This document shows positions 1 through 8,238 of a stretch of DNA of 29,938 nucleotides, piece by piece. This DNA is from CAZCZU01 sp964503475 (lineage in GTDB: Bacteria > Pseudomonadota > Zetaproteobacteria > Mariprofundales > Mariprofundaceae): assembly GCA_964503475.1 (NCBI GenBank), contig CAZCZU010000033.1:1-29938 (forward strand). The letters run 5' to 3'. The notes beneath the pieces were generated by a model. It ran no database searches. It saw nothing but the letters and a program-made list of their open reading frames with translations, and was not told the DNA's origin. The first letter of the stretch is position 1. Each line of letters opens with the position of its first letter. The position numbers and the translations under genes are program-made.

Positions 1-1
1 C

Positions 2-54
2 CCGCCCAGCCGCCATGCGCCCCTGCTGGCCTGAAAAAAATGGGGAGACGCGAG
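2..54 (+). repeat. Left copy of 53-bp terminal inverted repeat
   Basis: This segment is the exact reverse complement of 29886-29938, at the other end of the window. The match stops at 54/55. Inside the repeat, CCAGC (7-11) and GCTGG (25-29) can form a short stem, and a run of seven A follows. There is no transposase or integrase in the window. The simplest reading is a dispersed intergenic repeat, present at least twice in the genome, at which an assembly contig ended. A mobile-element terminus is a weaker alternative. Confidence 0.8.
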
Positions 55-166
55 TCGAACATGAAGTGTTGCCGGCCATGCGGCAGCGGATCAGTCTGAC
101 GGGCTGGTTTTTACAGCGTCCCTGATCATCGTGCAGCCATTTCGGGCGTTGATTCGCCTTTGGGGT

Positions 167-188
167 GGTGCAAATCGAAATTTGCACC
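167..188. promoter_or_regulatory. Perfect palindrome in the diguanylate cyclase leader
   Basis: GGTGCAAAT (167-175) and ATTTGCACC (180-188) are perfect inverted copies around a CGAA centre. They lie about 55 bp before the start of the diguanylate cyclase gene. No T-run follows, so it is not a standard terminator. It could be an operator for a dimeric regulator or a stable leader hairpin. No regulator is identified. Confidence 0.5.
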
Positions 189-241
189 TTCCTGACAAAA
201 GGCTACGTCGCTAGTGTTGGTTTGTGTTGTTCGGGGGAGAG

Positions 242-2236
242 ATGGATTTGAACCCTAATCTGCGTCTGCTGAAGGGATTCGCGGCCCGCTTCGTGTTGCC
301 GGCCATCGTGCTGGTGACACTCTCGTGCTACCTCTACTCCTTTGAGGTGCAATCCGAGAAGCGGACCATCGGCAAGCATGAAGCCTCGGCACTGTCACGA
401 GAACGTTTCCATTTTGATCAGCTGTTCAACCATGTTGTTTCTGATCTGATGGTGCTGCGCAACGATGCCGGCCTCTCCCGGATGGTTCAGTCCGCCGGGC
501 TAAATCAGGGAGAGAAGCTGGTGGGTACCTTTCTCTCTCATTGCCATTACAAGCCCTACTACGACCAGATTCGTTATATCGATGAAAACGGGAAAGAGCG
601 GGTACGTGTCGACCGGAAGGGTGGCCGATGCACGCCCGTGGGCGAAGAGAAGTTGCAGGACAAGAGCAGGCGTTATTACTTCCGTGAGACCATGCGGCTG
701 GCGCGTAATGACGTTTATGTATCCCCCTTTGATCTGAATGTTGAAAACGGTCGTGTCGAGCGGCCCTTCAAGCCGATGATCCGTTTTGCCACCGGCGTTT
801 TTGACCAGAATGGCAACTCGCACGGCATCGTGGTCACCAATATCCTTGGCCAGCAGCTGATTGACGGGATTATCGAATCGGCAAAAGGAAGCCAGGGCAC
901 GCCGATGCTGATCAATGCCGCAGGATCCTGGTTGAAAGGGTTGAAGCCCGCAGATGCGTGGAGCTTCATGTTTCCCGGCGGAGAGCAGAAGAGCTTTGCT
1001 CACGATTATCCCGAAGCCTGGAAGAGGATCGGCAGCCAGGTCGAGGGGCAGTTCAGTACTGCAAACGGGCTGTTCACCTTTACGACCATCGCCCCACTGC
1101 AGCAGGATAAAAGATTCCAGGGCGATATAGCCCCGCCACGTCAGCCGAACCCGGCACTGATTATGCCGGAAAACTACTACTGGAAGCTGGTCTCCTTCAT
1201 TCCGGCCGGGCAGCTCTCCGATTTTCCGCAAAAACTGAAAACCCGTCTGATCATTGCCAACGGTGCCATGCTGCTTGTCTGGGGCATTCTCTCTTTCATG
1301 CTCGCCTATGCCAAAGAGCAGGAACGTCAGGCGCGTCAGGCTGTGGCCGAAAGCGATGCTTTGACGCGCGATATCGTCGAGACCGCCTTCGATGGCATTA
1401 TCATGATCGATGGCGATGGCTTGATTCGTTCATTCAACCCGGCCGCCAGCCGTATGTTCGGTTATTCGGAAGGCGAAGTGCTGGGGCGTAACGTCGCCAT
1501 GCTGATGCCGGAGCCACACCACAGCCAGCATGATGATTATATCCAGCATTATATGCGTACGCTGGAGCCGCATATTCTCAAGAAGCCGCGCGAACTGGAA
1601 GCAGTGCATAAGGACGGTACCGTTTTCCCGATCGAGCTTTGCGTCGGTGGCAAGGACATGGACGAACACTGGCGTTTCACCGGTATTGTTCGCGATATCA
1701 CTGAACGCAAACAGATGGCCGGGCGGCTTGAAGAGATGGCGATGACCGATGGCCTGACCGGTGTCTACAACCAGGCCTATTTCAAGCGGCGTTTCGTTGA
1801 AGAGTTCAAGCGGGCGATGCGCTACGATCTGCTGTTGTCACTGATGATTCTCGATATCGATTTCTTCAAAAAGATCAACGATACGTATGGTCATCTGGCT
1901 GGCGACCAGTTCCTTTCCGAATTCAGTGGCCGTCTGCAAGCTCAGGTGCGAGAGATCGATATTCTGGCCCGTTATGGTGGTGAGGAGTTCATTATCCTGA
2001 TGCCCCAGACCAATCTCGACGGCGCCTGCATCTTTGCCGAGCGCTTGCGCCATGCCATCGAGCAGATGGAGGTGCCTTTCGATACGCAGACACTGAAGGC
2101 CACTGTATCGATCGGTGTGGCGGCATTCCTGCCCGAACTCGATCAGGACCAGCAATCGTTGCTGAGGCGCGCCGATGAAGCGCTTTACCGGGCCAAGAAG
2201 GGCGGGCGCAACCGGGTGGTTGCCTCGAGAAAATAG
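242..2236 (+). CDS. Membrane-bound diguanylate cyclase (periplasmic sensor, PAS, GGDEF)
   Basis: Makes the second messenger c-di-GMP from two GTP, probably in response to a periplasmic ligand. A first membrane helix (about residues 14-34) is followed by a roughly 300-residue periplasmic region resembling a Cache-type sensor, then a second helix (about 336-358). A PAS domain (about 372-490, with the FNPAASRMFGYSE segment) ends in DITERKQ, and the GGDEF domain runs about 500-664. The active-site motif is GGEEF, a functional variant, at about 579-583. RxxD (REID) sits five residues before it, so the product-inhibition I-site is present. The frame is also open from a GTG at 224, but the purine-rich GGGGGAG lies just before the ATG at 242, so I chose that start. 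The gene stands alone and ends in a strong terminator. Ligand and output (motility or biofilm) cannot be read from the sequence. Confidence 0.9.
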   Translation: MDLNPNLRLLKGFAARFVLPAIVLVTLSCYLYSFEVQSEKRTIGKHEASALSRERFHFDQLFNHVVSDLMVLRNDAGLSRMVQSAGLNQGEKLVGTFLSHCHYKPYYDQIRYIDENGKERVRVDRKGGRCTPVGEEKLQDKSRRYYFRETMRLARNDVYVSPFDLNVENGRVERPFKPMIRFATGVFDQNGNSHGIVVTNILGQQLIDGIIESAKGSQGTPMLINAAGSWLKGLKPADAWSFMFPGGEQKSFAHDYPEAWKRIGSQVEGQFSTANGLFTFTTIAPLQQDKRFQGDIAPPRQPNPALIMPENYYWKLVSFIPAGQLSDFPQKLKTRLIIANGAMLLVWGILSFMLAYAKEQERQARQAVAESDALTRDIVETAFDGIIMIDGDGLIRSFNPAASRMFGYSEGEVLGRNVAMLMPEPHHSQHDDYIQHYMRTLEPHILKKPRELEAVHKDGTVFPIELCVGGKDMDEHWRFTGIVRDITERKQMAGRLEEMAMTDGLTGVYNQAYFKRRFVEEFKRAMRYDLLLSLMILDIDFFKKINDTYGHLAGDQFLSEFSGRLQAQVREIDILARYGGEEFIILMPQTNLDGACIFAERLRHAIEQMEVPFDTQTLKATVSIGVAAFLPELDQDQQSLLRRADEALYRAKKGGRNRVVASRK

Positions 2237-2244
2237 AGAAAATA

Positions 2245-2276
2245 AAAAAGGCCCTCGGGAAATCGAGGGCCTTTTT
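2245..2276. terminator. Bidirectional intrinsic terminator
   Basis: GGCCCTCG and CGAGGGCC form a stem with a six-base loop, flanked by an A-run on the left and a T-run on the right. It can therefore end transcripts from both directions: the diguanylate cyclase on the plus strand and the convergent tRNA-Leu on the minus strand. Confidence 0.9.
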
Positions 2277-2281
2277 CTGTG

Positions 2282-2368
2282 TGGTACCGAAGGCCGGAGT
2301 CGAACCGGCACGCCCGTGAAGGCAACAGATTTTGAGTCTGTCGTGTCTACCAATTCCACCACTTCGGC
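2282..2368 (-). tRNA. tRNA-Leu (anticodon CAA)
   Basis: On the minus strand a full class II tRNA cloverleaf can be drawn. The acceptor stem GCCGAAG pairs with CTTCGGT (one G-U pair). The D-arm contains GGTAGAC. The anticodon stem ACAGA/TCTGT encloses the loop CTCAAAA, which puts CAA at positions 34-36. A long variable arm typical of leucine tRNAs follows, then the T-arm with GGTTCGACTCC, discriminator A, and a genomically encoded CCA (2282-2284). It reads UUG codons. A bidirectional terminator lies just downstream. Confidence 0.95.
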
Positions 2369-2389
2369 ATAGATCGGAAAACGCCGCGA

Positions 2390-2418
2390 AGCATTGTCGT
2401 GTGGCCCTGCCCTGTCAA
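2390..2418 (-). promoter_or_regulatory. Putative promoter of tRNA-Leu
   Basis: Reading the minus strand, a perfect -35 TTGACA (2418-2413) is followed after 17 bp by AATGCT (2395-2390), a poor -10. A GC-rich TCGCGGCG discriminator region follows, as is usual for stable-RNA promoters under stringent control. The predicted start is about 15 nt before the mature tRNA 5' end. Confidence 0.5.
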
Positions 2419-2433
2419 GCGCGCAGGCGGCCC

Positions 2434-2470
2434 AAATAAAAAAGAAGGCGCGGTTTGCTGCCGCGCCTTC
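2434..2470 (-). terminator. Intrinsic terminator of the ammonium transporter operon
   Basis: On the minus strand, GAAGGCGCGG and CCGCGCCTTC form a perfect 10-bp stem with a seven-base loop. A T-rich tract follows (complement of 2434-2443). It lies about 34 bp after the stop of the distal amt gene and marks the end of the operon. Confidence 0.92.
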
Positions 2471-2503
2471 TCCATTTGCATCAGCATGCCATCAAGGCAC
2501 CGC

Positions 2504-3715
2504 TTAGTGGCGGTTCATGTCCTCTTCCGGGTTGGCGCTGATCTGATGCAGCGACAGGTCGGCACCGCGGTATTCATCCTCCTCGGAGAGGCGGATGCCG
2601 ATGGTCGCCTTCAGTGCCCCGTAAACGATGAAGCCACCGGCTACGGCGATCGCCAGGCCGGTCAGCGTGCCGATCAGCTGGGCCATGAAGGTGACACCGC
2701 CGGCGCCGCCCAGAGCGGTGGAGCCGAAGATGCCGGCCGCAACGCCGCCCCAGATGCCGGCGCCACCATGCAGCGGCACGACACCGAGCACATCATCGAT
2801 CTTCAGACGATTCTGGATAATGTTAAAGCCGATTACGAATCCGGCACCGGCCACAACGCCGATCAGCAGGGCGCCGATCGGGTGCACGATGTCGGAACCG
2901 GCACAGATGGCTACCAGGCCCGCCAGAGCACCATTGTGTACGAAGCCGGGATCGTTCTTGCCGACCACCAGGGCCGCCAGCAGGCCACCGACCATGGCCA
3001 GCAGTGAGTTGATGGCCACAAGGCCCGAAGCGGCATCGGCCGTGCCGGCACTCATGACGTTGAAGCCGAACCAGCCGACACAGAGAATCCACGAACCCAG
3101 TGCCAGGTACGGGATGTTGGAGGGGAGCATGGCAGCAACCCTGCCGTCCTTGGTGTAGCGCCCCTTACGGGCACCGAGCATCACCACGGCACCAAGGGCC
3201 AGGAAACCACCCATGCCGTGCACGACCACCGAGCCGGCAAAGTCGTGGAAGGCAGCACCGAAGCTGCTTTCAAGCCAGGCCTGGAAGCCGAGATTGCCGC
3301 CCCAGATCAGCCCCTCGTAGAAGGGGTAGACCAGCCCGACCAGAAGCACCGTGGCCATGGCGTTGGGCCAGAAGCGGGCACGCTCAGTGATGCCGCCGGA
3401 GATGATGGCCGGAATGGCAGCCGCGAAGGTGAGTAGAAAGAAGAAGTGGACCATCTCATAGCCGTTGGTCTTGCCACCGATACTCTGCAGCTCGGAAACC
3501 GGTGCAAAGAAGGTGATGCCGTAGGCCACGGCAAAGCCGATGAAAAAATAGGCGACGGTCGAAAAGCCGAAGTCGGTCAATACCCGGATCAGGGCATTGA
3601 CCTGGTTCTTCTTGCGAATGGTGCCCGCTTCAAGAAAAGCGAAGCCGGCGTGCATAGCCAGGACCATGGCCGCACCCATGGTCAGGAAAAATACATCGAA
3701 TCCTGCATTGTTCAT
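2504..3715 (-). CDS. amt: Ammonium transporter, Amt/Mep family (copy 1)
   Basis: Inner-membrane ammonium channel, 403 residues, which conducts ammonium through a hydrophobic pore gated by PII protein. The pore twin-histidine pair is present at about H166 (SVVVHGMGG) and H316 (PLHGGAGIWGG). The conserved Asp of FHDFAGS (about D158) and the NQVNAL, ITERARF and GARKGRY segments are also there. The N-terminus has no cleavable signal peptide. The C-terminal tail is short and ends NPEEDMNRH. It starts 34 bp after the glnK stop, the usual glnK-amt pairing. It is clearly divergent from the second Amt (5462-6715), so the pair is not a recent duplication, and the two may differ in affinity or in a sensing role. 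Confidence 0.95.
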   Translation of the reverse strand: MNNAGFDVFFLTMGAAMVLAMHAGFAFLEAGTIRKKNQVNALIRVLTDFGFSTVAYFFIGFAVAYGITFFAPVSELQSIGGKTNGYEMVHFFFLLTFAAAIPAIISGGITERARFWPNAMATVLLVGLVYPFYEGLIWGGNLGFQAWLESSFGAAFHDFAGSVVVHGMGGFLALGAVVMLGARKGRYTKDGRVAAMLPSNIPYLALGSWILCVGWFGFNVMSAGTADAASGLVAINSLLAMVGGLLAALVVGKNDPGFVHNGALAGLVAICAGSDIVHPIGALLIGVVAGAGFVIGFNIIQNRLKIDDVLGVVPLHGGAGIWGGVAAGIFGSTALGGAGGVTFMAQLIGTLTGLAIAVAGGFIVYGALKATIGIRLSEEDEYRGADLSLHQISANPEEDMNRH

Positions 3716-3749
3716 TATTTTAAAATCCCCCTGATTTTAATTGGATAGG

Positions 3750-4091
3750 TTATGAAAGTGCGTCCGCGTTCTCTTCACCGGTACGGATGCGGATGACGCG
3801 CTCCACGTTGGTGACGAAAATCTTGCCGTCGCCGATCTTGTCGGTGCAGGCGGCATTGCGAATGGCGTTGATGGCCGTGTCCATCTGGTCGGCCGTGACC
3901 ACGATGCTGATCTCGGTCTTCGGAATAAAGTCGACCTGATATTCAGCGCCGCGGTAAAGCTCGGTATGCCCCTTTTGGCGGCCGTGGCCGCGCACCTCGG
4001 TGACCGTCATGCCGGAGATGCCGATCTCCATCAGTGCATCCTTGACGTCATCGAGCTTGAACGGCTTGATGATGGCTGTGATTTTTTTCAT
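3750..4091 (-). CDS. glnK: PII nitrogen regulatory protein GlnK (copy 1)
   Basis: Trimeric PII signal protein that binds ATP/ADP and 2-oxoglutarate and gates the partner Amt. The 113 residues match family length. They include Q39, the T-loop with the uridylylatable Tyr51 (GAEYQVDF), and the GDGKIFV nucleotide-binding segment near residue 87. The frame is open seven codons further upstream, but the start MKKITAIIKP is the family N-terminus and has AGGAGG six bases before it. It lies 34 bp upstream of amt copy 1 and 60 bp downstream of the 360-aa unknown gene. The T-loop sequence is nearly the same as in the second PII. Confidence 0.95.
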   Translation of the reverse strand: MKKITAIIKPFKLDDVKDALMEIGISGMTVTEVRGHGRQKGHTELYRGAEYQVDFIPKTEISIVVTADQMDTAINAIRNAACTDKIGDGKIFVTNVERVIRIRTGEENADALS

Positions 4092-4151
4092 ACATTTCCT
4101 CCTTTCTATCATTGCAGGAAGACGCCTCGCGGCATTTTCCTGTTTCCTCAG

Positions 4152-5234
4152 TTATTCCGGGAACTTTTCAGCGATCTGCTTCAGCAGCTCCTGCTGACGG
4201 GCCAGCATGCGCGAGTGCAGCAGCTGTTGCAGAATCTGCGCCTGGCGTTCGGAGCGCTGCACGATGTCCATGCGCTCGGAGAGCGCATCGCGGGCATGGG
4301 TGAAGGGTGTCTCCATACGCTGCAGTAGCGAGGACATACCGCTCATTTCGCTAGCGTTGAGCTCATTGCTGATCGACGTAAACAGTTTCTCGATGCCGGT
4401 CACCTCGCCGCGCAGTGAGTGGTAGCGCACCGAGATTTCGGCCGCGCGCAGGGCGGCTTTGCCGTTCTGGCGTACCAACTGGTCCCATTCCTCCGGTGCG
4501 ATTTTCGCCTGGTCGGCCTGATGCATCAGCATCATCAGATCCTGGTAGAGGCGCATGCCGGCATCGTCACCGACTGTCTTGCCGTAGATGCCAACGGTTC
4601 GGGTCATCATGGCCATCAGGTTGCGAATCGAGTAAAGCGCATGCCGGATCTCGTGACGGACATAGTTCTGCCGGTGGGAGGTGGGGCAGATAACGAAGTT
4701 GCCATGCTGGTATTCGTTCATGTCCGTCTGGCCGCAGAGATAGTAGTGGCCGTCGTAGATGCTCTGCCCGAAAAAGTCGCCGCCCATGGCGCGCTGAAGG
4801 TCCGGGTACTGCAGGGGCTCGTTGAACATGCGCACGGCATAGGAGATGGCCGGTTTGAGCAGATCCTCCTCATCCCACGGTGTGGAGTCACCGAAGGGGT
4901 GGAGCTTGTCCAGGTTCATCTCCTGCGGACAGGTCCAGACACCCAGGAAGTAGAAATAGTCCGAGGCGAGTGAATCATCCTGCAGCGAAATGATGACGGT
5001 GTAGGGCTGACCCTTCCAGGTGGCATCGAAGGCCATGATGTCCTCATTCCAGCTCAGTTCGGCATCCTCCATGCCGAGTACGGAGAGCATGGTGATGCAG
5101 TTGCCGACGAACATTTCGCGGCTGCACGACTCCTTATCGTAGGCCCAGACCTGGCCGGAGATCGGCAGATGGTTGGGCTCCAGGATGCGGTCGCGCAGTG
5201 AGAGTGCATGCAATAACAGCGATTTCGATGACAT
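4152..5234 (-). CDS. Unknown 360-aa protein between two glnK-amt pairs
   Basis: I do not recognise this protein with confidence. It has no signal peptide and no convincing membrane helix. Residues 1-190 look like a mixed alpha/beta domain with many aromatic and acidic residues (DYFYFLGVWTCPQ, GDFFGQSIYDGHYYLCG). Residues 190-360 are almost wholly helical, with a likely coiled-coil end (about 310-358, rich in Q, E, R and L). The C-terminal helices resemble in pattern the tail of DUF3422 proteins but lack the membrane anchor; this is a weak memory-based comparison. The start has AAGGAG seven bases upstream. It sits between amt (copy 2) and glnK (copy 1) on the same strand, so a role in ammonium sensing or PII/Amt signalling is inferred from position only. 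Confidence 0.85.
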   Translation of the reverse strand: MSSKSLLLHALSLRDRILEPNHLPISGQVWAYDKESCSREMFVGNCITMLSVLGMEDAELSWNEDIMAFDATWKGQPYTVIISLQDDSLASDYFYFLGVWTCPQEMNLDKLHPFGDSTPWDEEDLLKPAISYAVRMFNEPLQYPDLQRAMGGDFFGQSIYDGHYYLCGQTDMNEYQHGNFVICPTSHRQNYVRHEIRHALYSIRNLMAMMTRTVGIYGKTVGDDAGMRLYQDLMMLMHQADQAKIAPEEWDQLVRQNGKAALRAAEISVRYHSLRGEVTGIEKLFTSISNELNASEMSGMSSLLQRMETPFTHARDALSERMDIVQRSERQAQILQQLLHSRMLARQQELLKQIAEKFPE

Positions 5235-5258
5235 GTTCCGACTCCTTGTCTCTGTTGC

Positions 5259-5275
5259 GGCCGGAAAATCCGGCC
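5259..5275. promoter_or_regulatory. Short palindrome in the leader of the 360-aa gene
   Basis: GGCCGG (5259-5264) and CCGGCC (5270-5275) flank AAAAT. This would form a compact hairpin about 25 bp before the start codon of the minus-strand 360-aa gene, just upstream of its ribosome binding site. It could affect translation or mRNA stability. A second small dyad, TTGCCTTGGCAA, lies at 5305-5316. Confidence 0.35.
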
Positions 5276-5358
5276 TGTCATCAGTTTAGAACGTTGTGAG
5301 CAGGTTGCCTTGGCAAACTCTTCACAGTGTCCTGAGCGGTCTCCTTAAACATAGAATC

Positions 5359-5382
5359 GGGGACAGAGCGAACTCTGTCCCC
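5359..5382. repeat. REP-like perfect hairpin between amt and the 360-aa gene
   Basis: GGGGACAGAG (5359-5368) and CTCTGTCCCC (5373-5382) are perfect inverted copies with a four-base loop (CGAA on plus, TTCG on minus). There is no T-run, so it is not a classical terminator. Sequences starting GGGGACAG are known near REP-associated tyrosine transposases in proteobacteria, so this may be a REP-type element. It could also partly terminate or stabilise the amt transcript. Only one copy is in the window. Confidence 0.5.
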
Positions 5383-5461
5383 AACTCAAGTTGTGAAAGG
5401 CATGGTGTTGTGCTGGGTAGGAGGGTATGCCTTCCACAAATTTTCCCGGTGTTCTCAGGGC

Positions 5462-6715
<1,254 letters not shown>

Positions 6716-6745
6716 AATTCGTTGCTCCTTTGATTCGTTTGACGT

Positions 6746-7087
6746 TTAGCTCAGAGCTTCGCCGTTCTCTTCGCCGGTCCGGATACGGACAACGCGCTCA
6801 ACATCGGTGACGAAGATTTTGCCGTCGCCGACCTTGCCGCTTCGGGCTGCGCTGACGATGGCTTCGATGGCTGCATCCACCTGGGTGGCGATGACGACGG
6901 TGGTGATTTCGGCCTTCGGCACGAAGTCGACGTTGTATTCTGCACCGCGGTAGAGTTCGGTGTGTCCCTTCTGGCGGCCGTGGCCGCGGACTTCGCATAC
7001 GGTCAGTCCGGTTACACCAATGGCAGTCAGGGCGTCTTTTACATCATCGAGCTTGAAGGGCTTGATGATGGCTGTGATCATTTTCAT
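6746..7087 (-). CDS. glnK: PII nitrogen regulatory protein GlnK (copy 2)
   Basis: 113-residue PII protein with the full set of family features: MKMITAIIKP start, Q39, Tyr51 in GAEYNVDF for uridylylation, the GDGKIFV loop and the RIRTGE tail. The frame is open seven codons upstream, but AAGGAG six bases before this ATG fixes the start. It is the first PII gene downstream of the sigma-54 promoter and is separated from the porin gene by about 114 bp containing two hairpins. Its neighbour 30 bp downstream is amt copy 2, its likely partner. Confidence 0.95.
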   Translation of the reverse strand: MKMITAIIKPFKLDDVKDALTAIGVTGLTVCEVRGHGRQKGHTELYRGAEYNVDFVPKAEITTVVIATQVDAAIEAIVSAARSGKVGDGKIFVTDVERVVRIRTGEENGEALS

Positions 7088-7138
7088 ACTACGCTCCTTG
7101 GTTTGCATATTTTTTAATACTGCGAACTTTGTGGGGGT

Positions 7139-7192
7139 GGGGGACGGTTGCGGCCGTCCCCCGTTTCCTTCCGGTCCAGGGGGAACCGGAAG
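7139..7192 (-). other. Tandem hairpins between porin and glnK
   Basis: Two stems stand side by side: GGGGGACGG with CCGTCCCCC (7139-7147 and 7154-7162), and CTTCCGGT with ACCGGAAG (7168-7175 and 7185-7192). Neither is followed by a good T-run on the minus strand. They are more likely to cause partial termination or protect mRNA ends, giving unequal expression of porin and glnK-amt, than to end transcription. Confidence 0.5.
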
Positions 7193-7201
7193 CCGGTATG
7201 A

Positions 7202-7969
7202 TCAGTAGGCGAAGTTCACGCCGAAGACCACCTCTTTCGATGCAGCAACGCCGTAGATGTACTGTACGCCGTCGGAAGCCTTGGAGATGATCGGGGCTGA
7301 GCCGGTGATCGAAGCGGTCAGGGTGCTGTCACCGACCGTAACGTCCTTGCTGACCGAGAGAGAAACCAGATTGAAGCCGTCCTTGAAGTTGTTCACGGCA
7401 GCGATGGGGCGGGAAATTGCATCCTTCTTCCACTTGGCATAGGAAACCGTGGCGCCGAGGTCGTAACCAGCTGCAGAGCCGGAGAGGCCGAGGTCAATCC
7501 ACAGGTCACCGGCCATGTAGGCCTTGTTCTTGGAGGTGCCTACGTTGTAGTAGATGGTTGCAGACGGAGAGACCGGGGCATCGTAGGAGATGCCGGTGTA
7601 AACCTCACCGAAGTTGGAAGCGGAATCGTACAGGTAGGTGTACCAGATGCCGCCGATCGAGTAGCCGATCTTGTCAAAGCTGCCGGAATAGTCGGCCGTC
7701 CAGTCGAATTCGACCGTGTCTTTACCGGCAAACTGCGGGGCAGGTGAGGCATAGGCATTGGAGAACCATGCCGAAGCCGAGAAGCCGCCCATGCTGGCGC
7801 CGATATCGCCCTGGATGGCGCTCTTGCCGGCAGTCTGGGATACACCACGCCATACGTACTGGCTATAGGCGCCGATATCGCCGGATACTTCGACGTCTTC
7901 CGCCTGAGCCGCAAACGGCGTCATGGCGACAAACATGGAGGCAATCAGTGCCCGTTTCAGTGTTTTCAT
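7202..7969 (-). CDS. TorF/gcw_chp-type outer-membrane porin-like protein
   Basis: 255-residue exported protein. The signal peptide (about residues 1-23) ends AQA before EDVEVSGDIGAYSQYVWRG. That opening is characteristic of the proteobacterial TIGR02001 (gcw_chp, TorF-type putative porin) family. The rest alternates hydrophobic and polar residues as in beta-barrels and ends in an aromatic residue (VNFAY), the usual outer-membrane assembly signal. AAAGGAG precedes the ATG. It is first in the sigma-54-preceded nitrogen block, and this family is often seen beside glnK-amt in proteobacteria. A role in outer-membrane passage of ammonium or small nitrogen compounds is plausible, but the substrate is unknown. 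Confidence 0.85.
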   Translation of the reverse strand: MKTLKRALIASMFVAMTPFAAQAEDVEVSGDIGAYSQYVWRGVSQTAGKSAIQGDIGASMGGFSASAWFSNAYASPAPQFAGKDTVEFDWTADYSGSFDKIGYSIGGIWYTYLYDSASNFGEVYTGISYDAPVSPSATIYYNVGTSKNKAYMAGDLWIDLGLSGSAAGYDLGATVSYAKWKKDAISRPIAAVNNFKDGFNLVSLSVSKDVTVGDSTLTASITGSAPIISKASDGVQYIYGVAASKEVVFGVNFAY

Positions 7970-8022
7970 AAGCTATTCTCCTTTGTGGGGGGCATCCATT
8001 GCTGGATGGTTGCCTCCCTGTT

Positions 8023-8038
8023 AGCAGGCAGCGTGCCA
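8023..8038 (-). promoter_or_regulatory. Sigma-54 (-24/-12) promoter of the ammonium block
   Basis: The minus strand reads TGGCACGCTGCCTGCT. This matches the sigma-54 consensus TGGCACG-N4-TTGCA in the whole -24 element and in the essential -12 GC at the right spacing. The predicted start is near 8012, giving a leader of about 43 nt before the porin ATG. Nitrogen-regulated glnK-amt operons are classically sigma-54 and NtrC dependent, so position and sequence agree. Confidence 0.8.
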
Positions 8039-8097
8039 ACTTTGTAAAAATGTTAAATATTAAGGATTTATGCATTATTCAGGTGGAGGGGATGGTA

Positions 8098-8125
8098 TTG
8101 ACTGCCTAATAGATAGGCATATATT
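8098..8125 (+). promoter_or_regulatory. Sigma-70-type promoter for the membrane gene and argB
   Basis: TTGACT (8098-8103), a 16-bp spacer and TATATT (8120-8125) form a good plus-strand promoter about 110 bp before the 173-aa membrane gene. A further -10-like TATAGT lies at 8129-8134. Its spacer is the dyad at 8103-8119, so a protein bound there could repress this promoter while activating the divergent sigma-54 promoter. Confidence 0.55.
8103..8119. promoter_or_regulatory. NtrC-like dyad, site 1
   Basis: TGCCTAATAGATAGGCA is a 17-bp dyad with the TGC-N11-GCA frame of NtrC boxes, although the inner bases differ from the enteric consensus. Its centre is about 99 bp upstream of the predicted sigma-54 transcript start, within normal enhancer range. 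Confidence 0.5.
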
Positions 8126-8133
8126 CCTTATAG

Positions 8134-8150
8134 TGATTAATAATTAGGCA
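8134..8150. promoter_or_regulatory. NtrC-like dyad, site 2 (degenerate)
   Basis: TGATTAATAATTAGGCA repeats the TAGGCA half-site of site 1 and has the same 17-bp size. Its centre is 31 bp from that of site 1, about three helical turns, the spacing typical of paired NtrC enhancer sites. The left half is imperfect. Confidence 0.4.
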
Positions 8151-8238
8151 TACATGATTGGCGCAGCTACGGAAAGCACGCGCAAAGCGCATGGATGCAA
8201 TTTATGCCGGCCTTTCGTAGAGTCGGGGCAACAACGCA

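Noticed and set aside
2399..3007. Plus-strand 202-codon frame
   Set aside because: It runs through the amt terminator hairpin and antisense to amt, with no recognisable protein features.
4336..4620. HEIRHALYSIRNL in the 360-aa protein resembles a histidine-kinase H-box
   Set aside because: The residue after HEIR is not followed by the usual Pro, and no ATP-binding domain follows. The likeness is probably chance in a helical segment.
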